The notes beneath the pieces were generated by a model, which saw only the letters and a list, made by a program, of their open reading frames with translations, had not been told where the DNA came from and ran no database searches. Positions 52,152 to 62,022 of a stretch of DNA of 64,000 bases are shown here, piece after piece. The DNA comes from Roseibium suaedae. GTDB lineage: Bacteria; Pseudomonadota; Alphaproteobacteria; Rhizobiales; Stappiaceae. Position numbers and translations under genes: made by a program. Positions within the stretch are counted from its first letter, which is position 1, and every line of letters begins with the position of its first letter. The DNA is taken from contig NZ_FRBW01000005.1 of assembly GCF_900142725.1 (NCBI RefSeq), forward strand, positions 124,001 to 188,000, read 5' to 3'.

Positions 52152-55100
52152 TGCGCCTGCGCTCCCTGACCCTCGACCTGTTCGGCCATTTCTCCGCAAA
52201 GTCCTATGACTTTGGCGATGCAACACCAGACCGCCCGGATTTCCATGTCATCTATGGGCCGAATGAAGCCGGCAAGACCACCAGCATGGAAGGGTTCCTG
52301 CGGCTTCTCTATGGTTTTCCGCATATCGACCCTTACGGCTTCCTGCATCAGCGCAAGAACCTCAAGGTTTCAGGTGTTCTGGATGTGAACGGCCAGCGCC
52401 TTGAATTGACACGTCTCTCCACCCGGGACGGGTCGCTCCGTGATGCCAATGACATGATCCTGCCGGAAGCGGCCATCCAGGCCCATCTCGGCAGCTTGTC
52501 GGAAACCGATTACCGCCAGCTCCTGTGCCTCGATGACGAGACCATCGAAAAGGGCGGCGACGAGATTGTCGCCAGCAATGGGGACATCGGCCGGCTGCTT
52601 TTTTCAGCCGCAGCTGGCGTCAGCGACCTGACCGGTGTGCTTGACCAGTTCCGGTCGAAGGCCGACAGCCTCTACAGGAAAAGGGCCAGCTCCACAGAGG
52701 TCGCGCGGCTCAAGAAGGAGCTGGCAGACGTTGATCAGCAGATCAAGGATCTGGATATTCCCGCAAGCGCCTACAAGAAGCTGAAACAGGCACTTGAGAC
52801 AGCGCGCCAGGAGGAAGCCGACCTTCGCAGTCAACGAAAAAGCCTTCATGATCAAAAGGCCATTCTGAGCTCTGAAAAATCGGCCCTGCCTCTCTTGAGC
52901 GAGATCCAGAACCTCACAGACGCACTCGCAGATCATGAGGACTTCCCCCGCCAGCTTGAAGTCAATCCTGAGGATCTTGTTGAGCTCCTGACCCGGCAGA
53001 ACAGGCTCCTTGGTGACAAGGACCGGCTGGAAGCAGAAATAGCAACTCTGACGGAAGAGCAGGCGGGCCTTGTCCGGAACCCGTCTCACCAGACCCTCCA
53101 GAGCGAGCTGGCAGCCCTTGCCTCCCTCAGCGCCCGCTACTCCACGGCACAACTGGATCTGGAGAAACGCCGCAAGTCTCTGGCGGAGACCCATGCGGAT
53201 ATGGCGCGCTCAGCACGGGATCTGCAGGTTCCCGAAGGCACAGATCCGGTCACACTCGTGGTCACCGAAGCACAGCTTCAAAAGCTCGAAGACACCCGCC
53301 AGACCTTGCGGGATCTCACTCTCCAACTTGAAAGGGAAGGGGAGCAGCTCAAGGAGGCGGAACTCCGTTTGCGCCACGCCCAGGAGCGGCAGGCAGAACT
53401 CAAAACGGCAGACACCGCCAATACGCCCGTCGGCCCATTGCTTCAACGCTATGCCATCGACAGTCTCGCCCCCCGCTTTGCAAGCGCGACGGAAGCACTG
53501 AAATCTGCAGCGACGGCACGGGATGAGACCCTTGCGGATCTGGCAATGGCAGGCCAGACCTTTGACGCGGTACCGGCGTCAGGCCTGTCACTGACGGAAG
53601 CAGAAGAGCTTGCCCGAGCCCACGACGGCGTTGAAAGCCAGCGCCAGACTTGCGCAGAGCGCTGTTCGGAAAGTCAGCGGGACCTCGCAGCACTTGGCCT
53701 CAAGATTGAACATCTGACATCTGCATCCGGCCTGATCGACGATGACCATGCCAAGTCTGCAAGGGACGAGCGGGACCGGCTTTGGAGCGTTCACAAGTCA
53801 GACCTCAGCCCGACCACGGCAAATGCCTTCGAAGCCGCCATGGAAAGCCTCGACAAGACAAGCAGCCTGCGTCTTGATCACGCGGCAGAACTCGGTCAGC
53901 TGCGCGGCGAAGAGCAGCGCCGGATCGAGTTGCAAGCCCGGTATTCTGCCTACAAGGAGAGACTTGCGAGGCTTGAAGAAGAGGCGACCGCTCTGCTTGC
54001 CACGGCGGACGGGCATGCACGCGCCTTCGGCTTCAAGAGCCCGGTCCCGCCGAAGCTTCTGGCGCAGTGGGTGGCGAAACGTGACCTTGCCTCCAAGGCT
54101 CAACGCACTTGGGAGCGGCTTTCCCAGGAACATGAAGAGACCTTGGCGAGTGCCAATCGTCTTGCCGCAGACCTTCGTCCCCTCCTGACCCTTGAAACAG
54201 GAGATTTTCAGACCCTGGTTTCGGAGGCCCGCCGCCGCTTGCAGGACGAACGCAACCGGGAAGACGAGCGGAAGTCGGCAGAAGACGCCCTGAAGTCTCA
54301 AGAGACTGCGGTCGAGCGCCATCAGCAACGGATCAACGAGCTGAAGGCAGCCAAGCTGGCTGCGAACTCCAGCTGGCAGGCTTTGGCCGCTGAAAGTTTT
54401 CAGGCGCCGGTCGACACGGATCTGCTGGTCCAGTCGCTTCAGCCCTTGCGCAGCCTTCGGGAGCTGGAGCTGACCCGATCGGGACTGACCCGCCAGATAG
54501 AGAGCATGGAAGCAGACCAGGCGGACTTTTCCCGCGAGGTTTCAGATCTCGCGCAAAAAGCTGGCCTCCGGCTGTCCGAAACACCCGCGGCAACCTATGG
54601 CCAGCTGCAAGAGCTGGCGAAAGCCGCCCAGAAGACCGAAGACACCTATGTGGAACTTGGGCGACGGCTTGAAGCTGCCAGGTCAGGGCTTGCCGCAGCA
54701 GAGACCGTACTGCGTGAGATCGACGGCAAGCGGCTGGTTCTGGCAGAAGCCTTCCCCGACAGGGTCGCGACCGGGAGCCTTCAAAGCCTCAGGAGCGCTG
54801 TCAGCCTGGCAGGAGAGGTCATCGAAAAGCGGAAACGGCTGGATGACCTGACGTCCTCTCTTCAGGGCCTGATCGGAAGCCTCGAGGATGCCAAGCTGCG
54901 CCTGGAGGACAAGACCGAGACGGATCTGACCGCTGCCCTATCCCTGATCGATGAAGATCTGAACCGGGCAGACCAGCAATTGGAGCAAGCGATCGAGCGG
55001 CGCTCAAATGCCCAACGGGATCTTGCTGCCGTCTCCGGCGACGGCGAGGTTGCCCGGTTGGTCGAGCGCAAGACGACGCTGGAACTGGCGCTTGAAGAGA

Positions 55101-55582
55101 CGGTGCTTACCTATCTGGAAACCCAATATGGTCTGAGCCTGGCTGAAGAGGCCATCCGCCGCTACCGCGACACCCATCGCAGCTCCATGATGGAAGCCAC
55201 GGAAAAGGCCTTTGCCGACCTCACCAACGGCGCTTATGCCCGTCTCACCACCCAGCCGGAAGGCAAGACGGAAGCCCTGCTTGCCATCGACGCGCGGGGA
55301 ACGGCCAAGAAAGCCATGGAACTTTCCAAGGGCACCCGATTCCAGCTCTATCTGGCCCTACGCGCAGCCGCCTATCAGCAGCTGGCCAGCCAGAACCTCT
55401 GCCTGCCGTTTTTCTGTGATGATATCTTTGAAACCTTCGATGAAAGCCGCACCCGCTCGGCCTGCAAAGTCATGAGCACGATCGGGCGCACCGGCCAGGC
55501 CATCTACCTGACACACCATCAGCATGTCGTCGACATCGCCCGTGAGGTCTGCGGCAGTGAGGTGACCATTCACCGGATCTGA
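52148..55582 (+). CDS. SbcC/YhaN-like SMC-type ATPase
   Basis: A 1144-residue protein. The N-terminal ATP-binding part has Walker A YGPNEAGKTT (about 36-45) and the conserved YRQLLCLDDETI. Long coiled-coil segments span about 190-960. The C-terminal half of the nucleotide site has LSKGTRFQLYLALR and Walker B PFFCDDIFETFDE. It lacks an obvious CxxC zinc hook, as in YhaN-type proteins. It works with the SbcD-like subunit in DNA end processing. Confidence 0.87.
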   Translation: MMRLRSLTLDLFGHFSAKSYDFGDATPDRPDFHVIYGPNEAGKTTSMEGFLRLLYGFPHIDPYGFLHQRKNLKVSGVLDVNGQRLELTRLSTRDGSLRDANDMILPEAAIQAHLGSLSETDYRQLLCLDDETIEKGGDEIVASNGDIGRLLFSAAAGVSDLTGVLDQFRSKADSLYRKRASSTEVARLKKELADVDQQIKDLDIPASAYKKLKQALETARQEEADLRSQRKSLHDQKAILSSEKSALPLLSEIQNLTDALADHEDFPRQLEVNPEDLVELLTRQNRLLGDKDRLEAEIATLTEEQAGLVRNPSHQTLQSELAALASLSARYSTAQLDLEKRRKSLAETHADMARSARDLQVPEGTDPVTLVVTEAQLQKLEDTRQTLRDLTLQLEREGEQLKEAELRLRHAQERQAELKTADTANTPVGPLLQRYAIDSLAPRFASATEALKSAATARDETLADLAMAGQTFDAVPASGLSLTEAEELARAHDGVESQRQTCAERCSESQRDLAALGLKIEHLTSASGLIDDDHAKSARDERDRLWSVHKSDLSPTTANAFEAAMESLDKTSSLRLDHAAELGQLRGEEQRRIELQARYSAYKERLARLEEEATALLATADGHARAFGFKSPVPPKLLAQWVAKRDLASKAQRTWERLSQEHEETLASANRLAADLRPLLTLETGDFQTLVSEARRRLQDERNREDERKSAEDALKSQETAVERHQQRINELKAAKLAANSSWQALAAESFQAPVDTDLLVQSLQPLRSLRELELTRSGLTRQIESMEADQADFSREVSDLAQKAGLRLSETPAATYGQLQELAKAAQKTEDTYVELGRRLEAARSGLAAAETVLREIDGKRLVLAEAFPDRVATGSLQSLRSAVSLAGEVIEKRKRLDDLTSSLQGLIGSLEDAKLRLEDKTETDLTAALSLIDEDLNRADQQLEQAIERRSNAQRDLAAVSGDGEVARLVERKTTLELALEETVLTYLETQYGLSLAEEAIRRYRDTHRSSMMEATEKAFADLTNGAYARLTTQPEGKTEALLAIDARGTAKKAMELSKGTRFQLYLALRAAAYQQLASQNLCLPFFCDDIFETFDESRTRSACKVMSTIGRTGQAIYLTHHQHVVDIAREVCGSEVTIHRI

Positions 55583-55619
55583 CCCTGCCTGCGGACTGGA
55601 TGCCTTTCACTGCGGCCTC

Positions 55620-56555
55620 TCAGGACATCGGCCACTGATCCGTTCCGGCAATTTCCCGGGTCAGATCCTCAATTTCCGCAATCACCTTTGCGATGACCGG
55701 ATCCGCCTTGTTGCGGCGATGATAGCTAAGACAGACCGTCCTGATGTAGTCGGGAGAAAGAGAGACGGCGCGGACACGTCCGGCCGCAAGCTCTTCGACA
55801 AAGGCACTGCGGGCGAAGACCCCGTAGCCCTCGCCGGAACTTACCAGCCGGACAAGCTGATGGCCTGCGTCAATTTCAAACCGGATGTTCATCTTCAGCC
55901 CCAACGCCTCGATTCTGCGCTCGAGGTTGTTCCGCAAGGAATGCCGTCCGGAGGTGATGATGATCGGAAGTTCGGCCAGCCGCGTGAACGGAAAAGGATC
56001 CGGGATGCCGCGCATCGCATCCGATGCCCCGATGAGAACCATCTCTTCCTTCATCAGCGGTTGACTAATGACCGTATCCGTCTCCACCTCATTGAAAGTG
56101 ATCGCAATGTCCAGTTCACCGGCTGAAATCCAGTCGTGGAGATATCCGGACATGGCCTCCACGAGACGCAGAGATACTTTCGGGAATCTCTCTGTCAGGC
56201 GGCGCAGCAAGGGCTGTGTCAGAACCGCTGCTGTTGACGGCGGCAGGCCGATGGAAACATCCCCGGAAGGTTCAGTGGCAATCTGCTTGAGTTCTGAACT
56301 GAGCGTTCCAAGGATACCGAAAACCTCGTAGACCTGCGGCAGCAAATGGCGCCCGGCAGGGGTCAGAGCAACACCCCGGGCCAACCGGTCGAAGAGTGTC
56401 AGGCCGAGATCAGCCTCAAGTCGCCGGATAGAAGCCGAGAGTGCCGGTTGTGCAACGCCAAGTCTTTCCGCTGCGGCTGTAATCGAACCTTCTTCCGCAA
56501 CAGTGACGAAGGCCTGAAGTCTATTGAGATCAAACTGATGAGCAAGCTGAGCCAT
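55620..56555 (-). CDS. LysR-family regulator, divergent to the TRAP operon
   Basis: A 311-residue LysR regulator: N-terminal helix-turn-helix (NRLQAFVTVAEEGSITAAAE, LGVAQPALSASIRRLEADLG) and effector-binding domain. The ATG at 56555 is preferred to one at 56594, which adds a hydrophobic 13-residue leader. It lies 99 bp from the divergent TRAP gene, so it is the likely regulator of dctPQM and the tautomerase/hydrolase. Confidence 0.9.
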   Translation of the reverse strand: MAQLAHQFDLNRLQAFVTVAEEGSITAAAERLGVAQPALSASIRRLEADLGLTLFDRLARGVALTPAGRHLLPQVYEVFGILGTLSSELKQIATEPSGDVSIGLPPSTAAVLTQPLLRRLTERFPKVSLRLVEAMSGYLHDWISAGELDIAITFNEVETDTVISQPLMKEEMVLIGASDAMRGIPDPFPFTRLAELPIIITSGRHSLRNNLERRIEALGLKMNIRFEIDAGHQLVRLVSSGEGYGVFARSAFVEELAAGRVRAVSLSPDYIRTVCLSYHRRNKADPVIAKVIAEIEDLTREIAGTDQWPMS

Positions 56556-56654
56556 GATCCATATAAAAATGATTATAGCGGAAGATGCAAACAATATGAG
56601 TTTTTTGTGTCAGGGGCCGCTACCTCTGACGGACTGCATCTCTGGGAGGATCAA

Positions 56655-57662
56655 ATGAAACTGCAGAAATTCCTGACCGCGACCGCTTTGACTGTCGTTC
56701 TGACCAGCAGCGCCGCCATGGCCGCCGATTACAAGCTGACCGTTACGCTGGACACCAGCCCCCAGCACGTTCGGAACGTCTGGCTGAAAGACTTCGCGAA
56801 AGCCATCGAGGACAAATCCTCTGGCCGTCTCGAAATCGAAATCTTCGAAGCAGCAGCAAAATACAAGGACAGCGAAGCAGCCGCAGCTGTGGCACAGGGC
56901 GCCATCGATATCGCCATGCCGCAATACCAGCTGATCTCCCGCTTCGTTCCTGAAAGCGACTTCGAGCAGCTCCCGATGTTCTACGGCCTCGGCCGTGACG
57001 AGATCTATGCCGCCGTCGATGGTGAGGTCGGTCAGGATCTGCACAAGCGCATTGAAGACAAGCTGCGCGTAAAGGTCCTTGGACGTCCGATCGACCTTGG
57101 CTTCGGCACCGTTTTCTCCACCGATGTGGAACTCAAGACGCCGGCAGATCTGGCTGGCCTCAAGGTCCGCGTTCCGGGTGGTCCCGCAACAGTGCAGCGT
57201 TATGAAACCATGGGCTCGGTGCCTGTGCAGATTTCCTGGCCCGATGTCCCGCAGGCTCTTCAGACCGGAACCGTTTCCTCGCTCTGGGCCACGCAGGAAT
57301 CCGTTGCTTCGGCCAAGCTTTGGGACGCTGGCGTAAAATATGCGATGGAAGACCGCCAGGCGATCGTTCAGTACGTTCCGCTGATCAACCAGCGCAGCTT
57401 CGACAAGCTGCCTGAAGATCTTCAGACGGTATTGCTTTCGACCTGGGATGAAATGGTCGACGGCCAGCGTGACTTTGCTGCCGAACGTCAGCAGGCCGCA
57501 CGCGACCTCAACGCCAAGAACGGCATCGTCACCTCGGATCCAAGCGAAGAAGCCCTGGTTGAGATGCGTCAGAAGCTGCTGGCTGCCCAGCCGGGGCTGG
57601 TGGATGAACTCGGCATTGATCCTGACTTCATTACCAAGCTCTCCGCAGCGATCGGCAAGTAA
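56655..57662 (+). CDS. dctP: TRAP transporter substrate-binding protein DctP
   Basis: A 335-residue periplasmic protein with a signal peptide (MKLQKFLTATALTVVLTSSA, ending AMA-AD) and the DctP fold; the conserved arginine of the binding site probably lies in GLKVRVPGG. GGGAGGA precedes the ATG at 56655. It binds an organic acid for DctQM. Confidence 0.92.
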   Translation: MKLQKFLTATALTVVLTSSAAMAADYKLTVTLDTSPQHVRNVWLKDFAKAIEDKSSGRLEIEIFEAAAKYKDSEAAAAVAQGAIDIAMPQYQLISRFVPESDFEQLPMFYGLGRDEIYAAVDGEVGQDLHKRIEDKLRVKVLGRPIDLGFGTVFSTDVELKTPADLAGLKVRVPGGPATVQRYETMGSVPVQISWPDVPQALQTGTVSSLWATQESVASAKLWDAGVKYAMEDRQAIVQYVPLINQRSFDKLPEDLQTVLLSTWDEMVDGQRDFAAERQQAARDLNAKNGIVTSDPSEEALVEMRQKLLAAQPGLVDELGIDPDFITKLSAAIGK

Positions 57663-57689
57663 GACCGCTAATCAGGTCGGAGCGTCACA

Positions 57690-58163
57690 ATGAAAAAACT
57701 CCTTGTCGGGCTGGAGACCGGTGCCACCGGTCTCCTGGCTCTCGCTGCGGCGCTCCTGACCGTGAGCGAATCCGTCTTGCGCTACATCGCGCCAACCAAA
57801 CTTCCGGACTGGGGTGCTGAAGTCACCATCTATCTGGTCGGCTGGGCGGTCATGCTCAGCGCAAGCCGTCTCATTCGAGACCGCATGCATGTGAATGTCG
57901 AAATGCTTTCCGAACGCATGACGCCCGGATTGCAGAAGGGCCTTCAGATCTTCGCCTGTCTTTTTGGCGTTGCAGTCTCGACGTGCATCGCCTTTGCCGG
58001 CTGGCAAATGGTCGACTTTGCACTCCTCCTCGGCGAACGCTCGGATTCATCCATCCGCTTCCCGATGTGGGCCTATTACAGCGCGATTCCGGTCGGTTTC
58101 GGGCTGTGCTCGGCAACTTACTTCTGGCAACTCGGTTGCCTGCTTCTCAAGCGGAAGGACTGA
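57690..58163 (+). CDS. dctQ: TRAP transporter small permease DctQ
   Basis: A 157-residue membrane protein with four predicted transmembrane segments, typical of DctQ (WGAEVTIYLVGWAVMLSASRLIRD, then HVNVEMLSERM). GGAG precedes its ATG. Confidence 0.9.
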   Translation: MKKLLVGLETGATGLLALAAALLTVSESVLRYIAPTKLPDWGAEVTIYLVGWAVMLSASRLIRDRMHVNVEMLSERMTPGLQKGLQIFACLFGVAVSTCIAFAGWQMVDFALLLGERSDSSIRFPMWAYYSAIPVGFGLCSATYFWQLGCLLLKRKD

Positions 58164-58166
58164 TCC

Positions 58167-59450
58167 ATGTTGCTCACCTCAGTCCTGATCCTGTTCTTCC
58201 TGCTGCTTCTGGCAGGCGTACCGATCTATCTGGTTCTCTCGGGCCTCGCCGCCATGGTCTGGCTCGTGGAAGGCGACCCGCTGGTTTCCCTCGGCCAGCA
58301 ATATGCCAACCATCTGAACTCCTACACGCTGGTTGCTGTTCCGCTCTTCGTCATTGCGGCAACCTTCATGCAGCGTGGTGGTGTTGCGCGGGCCCTGATC
58401 GACATGGCTTCGGCATGGGTCGGCCGTACACGCGGCGCCCTCGGCATTGTCTGCATCCTGGCAACGGCCGTGTTCGCTGCCATCTCGGGATCCTCCGTTG
58501 CAACGGCCCTGGCCATCGGGGCGGTCCTCATCCCTGCGATGCGCGACCGCGGCTACCCGATCAGCTTTGCCACCGGCACCATCGGCGCAGGCGGAACCCT
58601 CGGCATTCTCATTCCGCCATCCCTGGCGATGCTGATCTACGGCATCATCGTGGATGAATCCGTGCCCCGGCTGTTTCTGGCCGGTGTGGTTCCCGGTCTT
58701 ATCCAGGCAGCACTGCTGATTGCCTATGTCCGCTTCTTCGCGGTCCGCAATAATCTGCCCGTCGAAGACAAGCTTGACCGCAAGCAGTTCATCCGGGCCA
58801 ACGTCCGTGCAATGCCCGCACTCCTGGTTCCGGTCATCATTCTCGGAGGCATCTACTCCGGTCTCGTGACCATCTCCGAAGCGGCTGGACTGTCTGCAGT
58901 CGTTGCCCTGATCGTGAGTCTTCTGTTCTACCGGGAAATCAAGCTGCTCGACGTGCTGCCCATCCTCGCGGATGGCGTCCGTCAGACAGGCGTCATCATC
59001 TTCATCGTCCTGGGCGCACTGACTTTCGCACACTGGCTGACCGGTGCAGGCGTAACACGTGTCCTCGTGGAGTTCGTCGAAAGCATGGATCTCTCGGCCT
59101 GGGAATTCCTGATCATCGCCAACCTGATCATGTTCATTCTGGGCATGTTCCTCGAGGTGATCTCGGTCATCCTGATCTTTGTGCCGCTGATCGTGCCGGT
59201 GATCCTCCAGCTCGACATCGATCCAATCCACTTTGGTGTGATCCTGGTCGTGAACATGGAGATCGCCCTTCTGACGCCGCCCGTTGGAATGAACCTCTTC
59301 GTTCTGAAGTCGGTCGCCAACACGGGCATCGAGAAGGTCATCAAGGGCATGGTTCCCTACATCATCCTGATGCTCTTCCTGCTTGTCTTCATCACCTTCG
59401 TGCCTGCCGTTTCCACATGGCTGCCGAACCTTGTCTTCGGTGCAAGGTAG
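58167..59450 (+). CDS. dctM: TRAP transporter large permease DctM
   Basis: A 427-residue membrane protein with about twelve predicted segments and the DctM family motifs VPLFVIAATFMQRGGVAR, AAISGSSVATALAIG, GTLGILIPPSLAMLIYG and LLTPPVGMNLFVLKSVA. It is the sodium-coupled import channel. Starts 3 bp after dctQ. Confidence 0.95.
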   Translation: MLLTSVLILFFLLLLAGVPIYLVLSGLAAMVWLVEGDPLVSLGQQYANHLNSYTLVAVPLFVIAATFMQRGGVARALIDMASAWVGRTRGALGIVCILATAVFAAISGSSVATALAIGAVLIPAMRDRGYPISFATGTIGAGGTLGILIPPSLAMLIYGIIVDESVPRLFLAGVVPGLIQAALLIAYVRFFAVRNNLPVEDKLDRKQFIRANVRAMPALLVPVIILGGIYSGLVTISEAAGLSAVVALIVSLLFYREIKLLDVLPILADGVRQTGVIIFIVLGALTFAHWLTGAGVTRVLVEFVESMDLSAWEFLIIANLIMFILGMFLEVISVILIFVPLIVPVILQLDIDPIHFGVILVVNMEIALLTPPVGMNLFVLKSVANTGIEKVIKGMVPYIILMLFLLVFITFVPAVSTWLPNLVFGAR

Positions 59451-59460
59451 GAGAACCCGC

Positions 59461-59811
59461 ATGCCAATCGCCCAGATAACGGTTTCCGAAAAGGTCCTGC
59501 CTGCACTGCGCGGCAAGTCGGAGGAGCTGACGGACAAGATCGTCCAGATCCTCAGCCAGGACCTCTTCGCACGGCCGGACCTCATCCAGGTCGTGTTCAC
59601 GGCAGCAATCGCGCCTGTCTTCGGCAAAGAGGTGCTCTGTCAGGTGTTCCACCGAGCAACGGAAGCACGAACCGCAGAGGTCCGGAAGGCCGTTGCCGAC
59701 AAGCTGCATGACACGCTTCAGCAGTTCACCGGTCACAGCGTCCGCGTGCGTCTGATGTCCCTTGAATCCGCCACCATTGCCGCGTCCGATACGCCGGAGA
59801 CCCCAGAATGA
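59461..59811 (+). CDS. Tautomerase-superfamily-like small enzyme
   Basis: A 116-residue protein whose first residue after Met is proline (MPIAQITVSEKVLPALRGKS), the hallmark of 4-oxalocrotonate tautomerase/MIF-type enzymes with catalytic Pro1. The length suggests two fused beta-alpha-beta units or an MIF-like fold. An ATG at 59383 would overlap dctM and lose Pro1. It overlaps the hydrolase gene by 4 bp. Confidence 0.78.
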   Translation: MPIAQITVSEKVLPALRGKSEELTDKIVQILSQDLFARPDLIQVVFTAAIAPVFGKEVLCQVFHRATEARTAEVRKAVADKLHDTLQQFTGHSVRVRLMSLESATIAASDTPETPE

Positions 59812-60812
59812 ATACCGAAATCGCGCTTCGCGACATTCTCTCCTTCCACGTCGGGGGAAGTCTGGTGGAACTGACCGATCAGCCCATCCAGACTGTTCAG
59901 GTGTCTCCGAATGCAGCTGCACGGTCCGTCGACCTCAATGGTCACTATGTCAACGGTCAGCTGTATGCGCAGCATTTCAGGCTGGCGGCGCCTAAGTCCG
60001 ATGTACCGGTGCTTTTCTGGCATGGCGGAGCAATGACAGGCGTCACCTGGGAGACGACACCGGACAATCGGCCCGGCTGGTCTTCCATCTTCCTGAGATC
60101 CGGATATGACGTCGTGGTCTCCGATGCGGTGGAGCGTGGCCGGTCCTCATGGTCGCCATGGCCGCAAATCTATGACAGCGCGCCCTTGTACCGCACCCTG
60201 GAAGATGCCTGGCATCTGTTCCGCATGGGGCCGAAGAACGGGTTCGCAGCCTCTCCAGCGAACCGCCGGGCCTTCGACAAACAGCGTTTCCCGATCGAAT
60301 CCTTCGATCAGCTCTGCGCCCAGTTCGTCCCCCGCTGGACCACGAACGCCGACCTTTCCGTTGCCGCCTACCAGAAGCTGGTGGACCGGTTCGAAAAGGT
60401 GATCATCGTTGCCCATTCGCAAGGCGGGTGGTTCGCGCAACGGGTCGCATCGCTTATGCCGGAAAGAGTGCAGGCCGTCGTACTGGTGGAGCCGGCAGGC
60501 GCTCCTGCAATGAACGAGAGCGCATTGGCAGCGGCCTCACGCGTGCCCCATCTCTATCTTTGGGGGGACTATTGCGACGATCACGCAGCCTGGATTCCCT
60601 ACAAGTCTGACGCTCTTGCCCAGGTCGAAAGACTGCAGGCACTGGGTGGAACTGCGGAAAGCATCGACTTGCCGAAGCAGGGCATCTTCGGCAACTCGCA
60701 TATGCCGATGATGGACAACAATTCCGCTGAAATCGCAGACATAATCCTCGGCTGGCTCGCCCGGCACGCCGCACCCGTGACGGCGTCGGGCAGCACCCAT
60801 GCTGCCGAATAA
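59808..60812 (+). CDS. Alpha/beta-hydrolase fold esterase or lactonase
   Basis: A 334-residue hydrolase with oxyanion loop FWHGGAMTG, nucleophile S204 in AHSQGG and a likely catalytic histidine H298 in GNSHMP. It ends the TRAP operon and probably hydrolyses an imported ester or lactone before or after the tautomerase step (inference). No secretion signal. Confidence 0.85.
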   Translation: MNTEIALRDILSFHVGGSLVELTDQPIQTVQVSPNAAARSVDLNGHYVNGQLYAQHFRLAAPKSDVPVLFWHGGAMTGVTWETTPDNRPGWSSIFLRSGYDVVVSDAVERGRSSWSPWPQIYDSAPLYRTLEDAWHLFRMGPKNGFAASPANRRAFDKQRFPIESFDQLCAQFVPRWTTNADLSVAAYQKLVDRFEKVIIVAHSQGGWFAQRVASLMPERVQAVVLVEPAGAPAMNESALAAASRVPHLYLWGDYCDDHAAWIPYKSDALAQVERLQALGGTAESIDLPKQGIFGNSHMPMMDNNSAEIADIILGWLARHAAPVTASGSTHAAE

Positions 60813-60881
60813 ACTGCGATCAGACATTCAACGCCAGCCGGATATCCTGTCCGGTTGGCGGAATGCTCTTTGTCAGCAGGT

Positions 60882-61811
60882 TCACCCAGGCAGCTGAGCT
60901 TTTTCCTTCAGAAGCGTCCCGGTCAACTCCAGCAGAAGCTCCTTGATTGCAACTGCCGGTTCGGACAAGGGCGAATGCTCGGCTGTACAAAGGGACAGCG
61001 CTTCACCGATTGCCGGATTGGTGATCTTGCGAACGGCCACCGGACTGTTTTCGCCCATAATGCGCTGCGCGACTGCATAGGGAACAATCGTCACCCCAAG
61101 CCCGGATTGAACAGCAGACGTGAGGGTCCGGACGGCATCGATTTCAGCGATCACCTTCAGATCGGTCTTGCTGCGCATGAAGGCAATATCGATTGCCCGG
61201 CGGACAAAATTATAAGCTGGAGGCAGAATGAAGGGCAGATCCGCCAGATTGGAAACGGCCAGCGGTCCGTCCTCCGGCAGCTCAGCCAGCATGTCCCGGC
61301 GGGCAACAAGGAAGAATTCCTCGTGCAGGACCTGCTCGAAGTGAACACCCTTGATCGGACCGGCACCATGAATGAGCGCCATGTCGAGCCGGCCGTTCAT
61401 GATCATCTGGCTATAGGGCTGACTGACGCTTTCCGTCACTTCCAGCAGAATACCGGGAAAGCGGGCGCGTGCCTCGCGGATCAGATCGACGGAGAGCGTG
61501 CCGGCACTGCTGAAGGGCACAAGACCGACCACCACCCGTCCTGACAGAAACTCGCCATCGGTCAAGACCTCCGCCTGGGCCTGTTCAAGCTGCCGCAAGA
61601 CAACCTGCGCATGTCGGTAAAGGATCTTCCCGGCTTCAGTCATAGTCACGCCCTGGTGACCCCGGATCAGAAGCTTCTTGCGAAAATGATCTTCAAGCGT
61701 TGCGAGCTGCTGGCTGAGCGCAGGCTGAGCGATGTGCAAAAGATCCGCAGCACGGGTAATGCTGCCGGTATCGACGATGGTAATGAAGAAACGAAGCCGC
61801 CGGGTATCCAC
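60882..61811 (-). CDS. LysR-family regulator
   Basis: A 309-residue LysR regulator with N-terminal helix-turn-helix (RRLRFFITIVDTGSITRAAD, LHIAQPALSQQLATLEDHF) and an effector domain. It is divergent to the SDR gene at 62023 and convergent with the hydrolase; either could be a target. Confidence 0.92.
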   Translation of the reverse strand: MDTRRLRFFITIVDTGSITRAADLLHIAQPALSQQLATLEDHFRKKLLIRGHQGVTMTEAGKILYRHAQVVLRQLEQAQAEVLTDGEFLSGRVVVGLVPFSSAGTLSVDLIREARARFPGILLEVTESVSQPYSQMIMNGRLDMALIHGAGPIKGVHFEQVLHEEFFLVARRDMLAELPEDGPLAVSNLADLPFILPPAYNFVRRAIDIAFMRSKTDLKVIAEIDAVRTLTSAVQSGLGVTIVPYAVAQRIMGENSPVAVRKITNPAIGEALSLCTAEHSPLSEPAVAIKELLLELTGTLLKEKAQLPG

Positions 61812-62022
61812 TGCAGACCACCTGATTTAAGTCCAACCGAATAGACGGATTATTGCCGTGCAAGTCAACTTTCCCGGCGAAGTTTGACCGGGACAGCCGG
61901 GCAAATAAGAATTCAGTCTGCCCCCATAACTGCGCGGGAGCTGTACCCGCCGCCGCTGCCTGCCTAGACTCTCCGAGAGCGGCGCGCAAGCGCGAGACAA
62001 TCTGCTATCCAACGAGGGACGC

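Noticed and set aside
58179..59627. 482-residue minus-strand frame opposite dctM
   Set aside because: It is rich in Asp, Glu, Gln and Arg with no motif, as expected from an antisense reading of a membrane protein gene.
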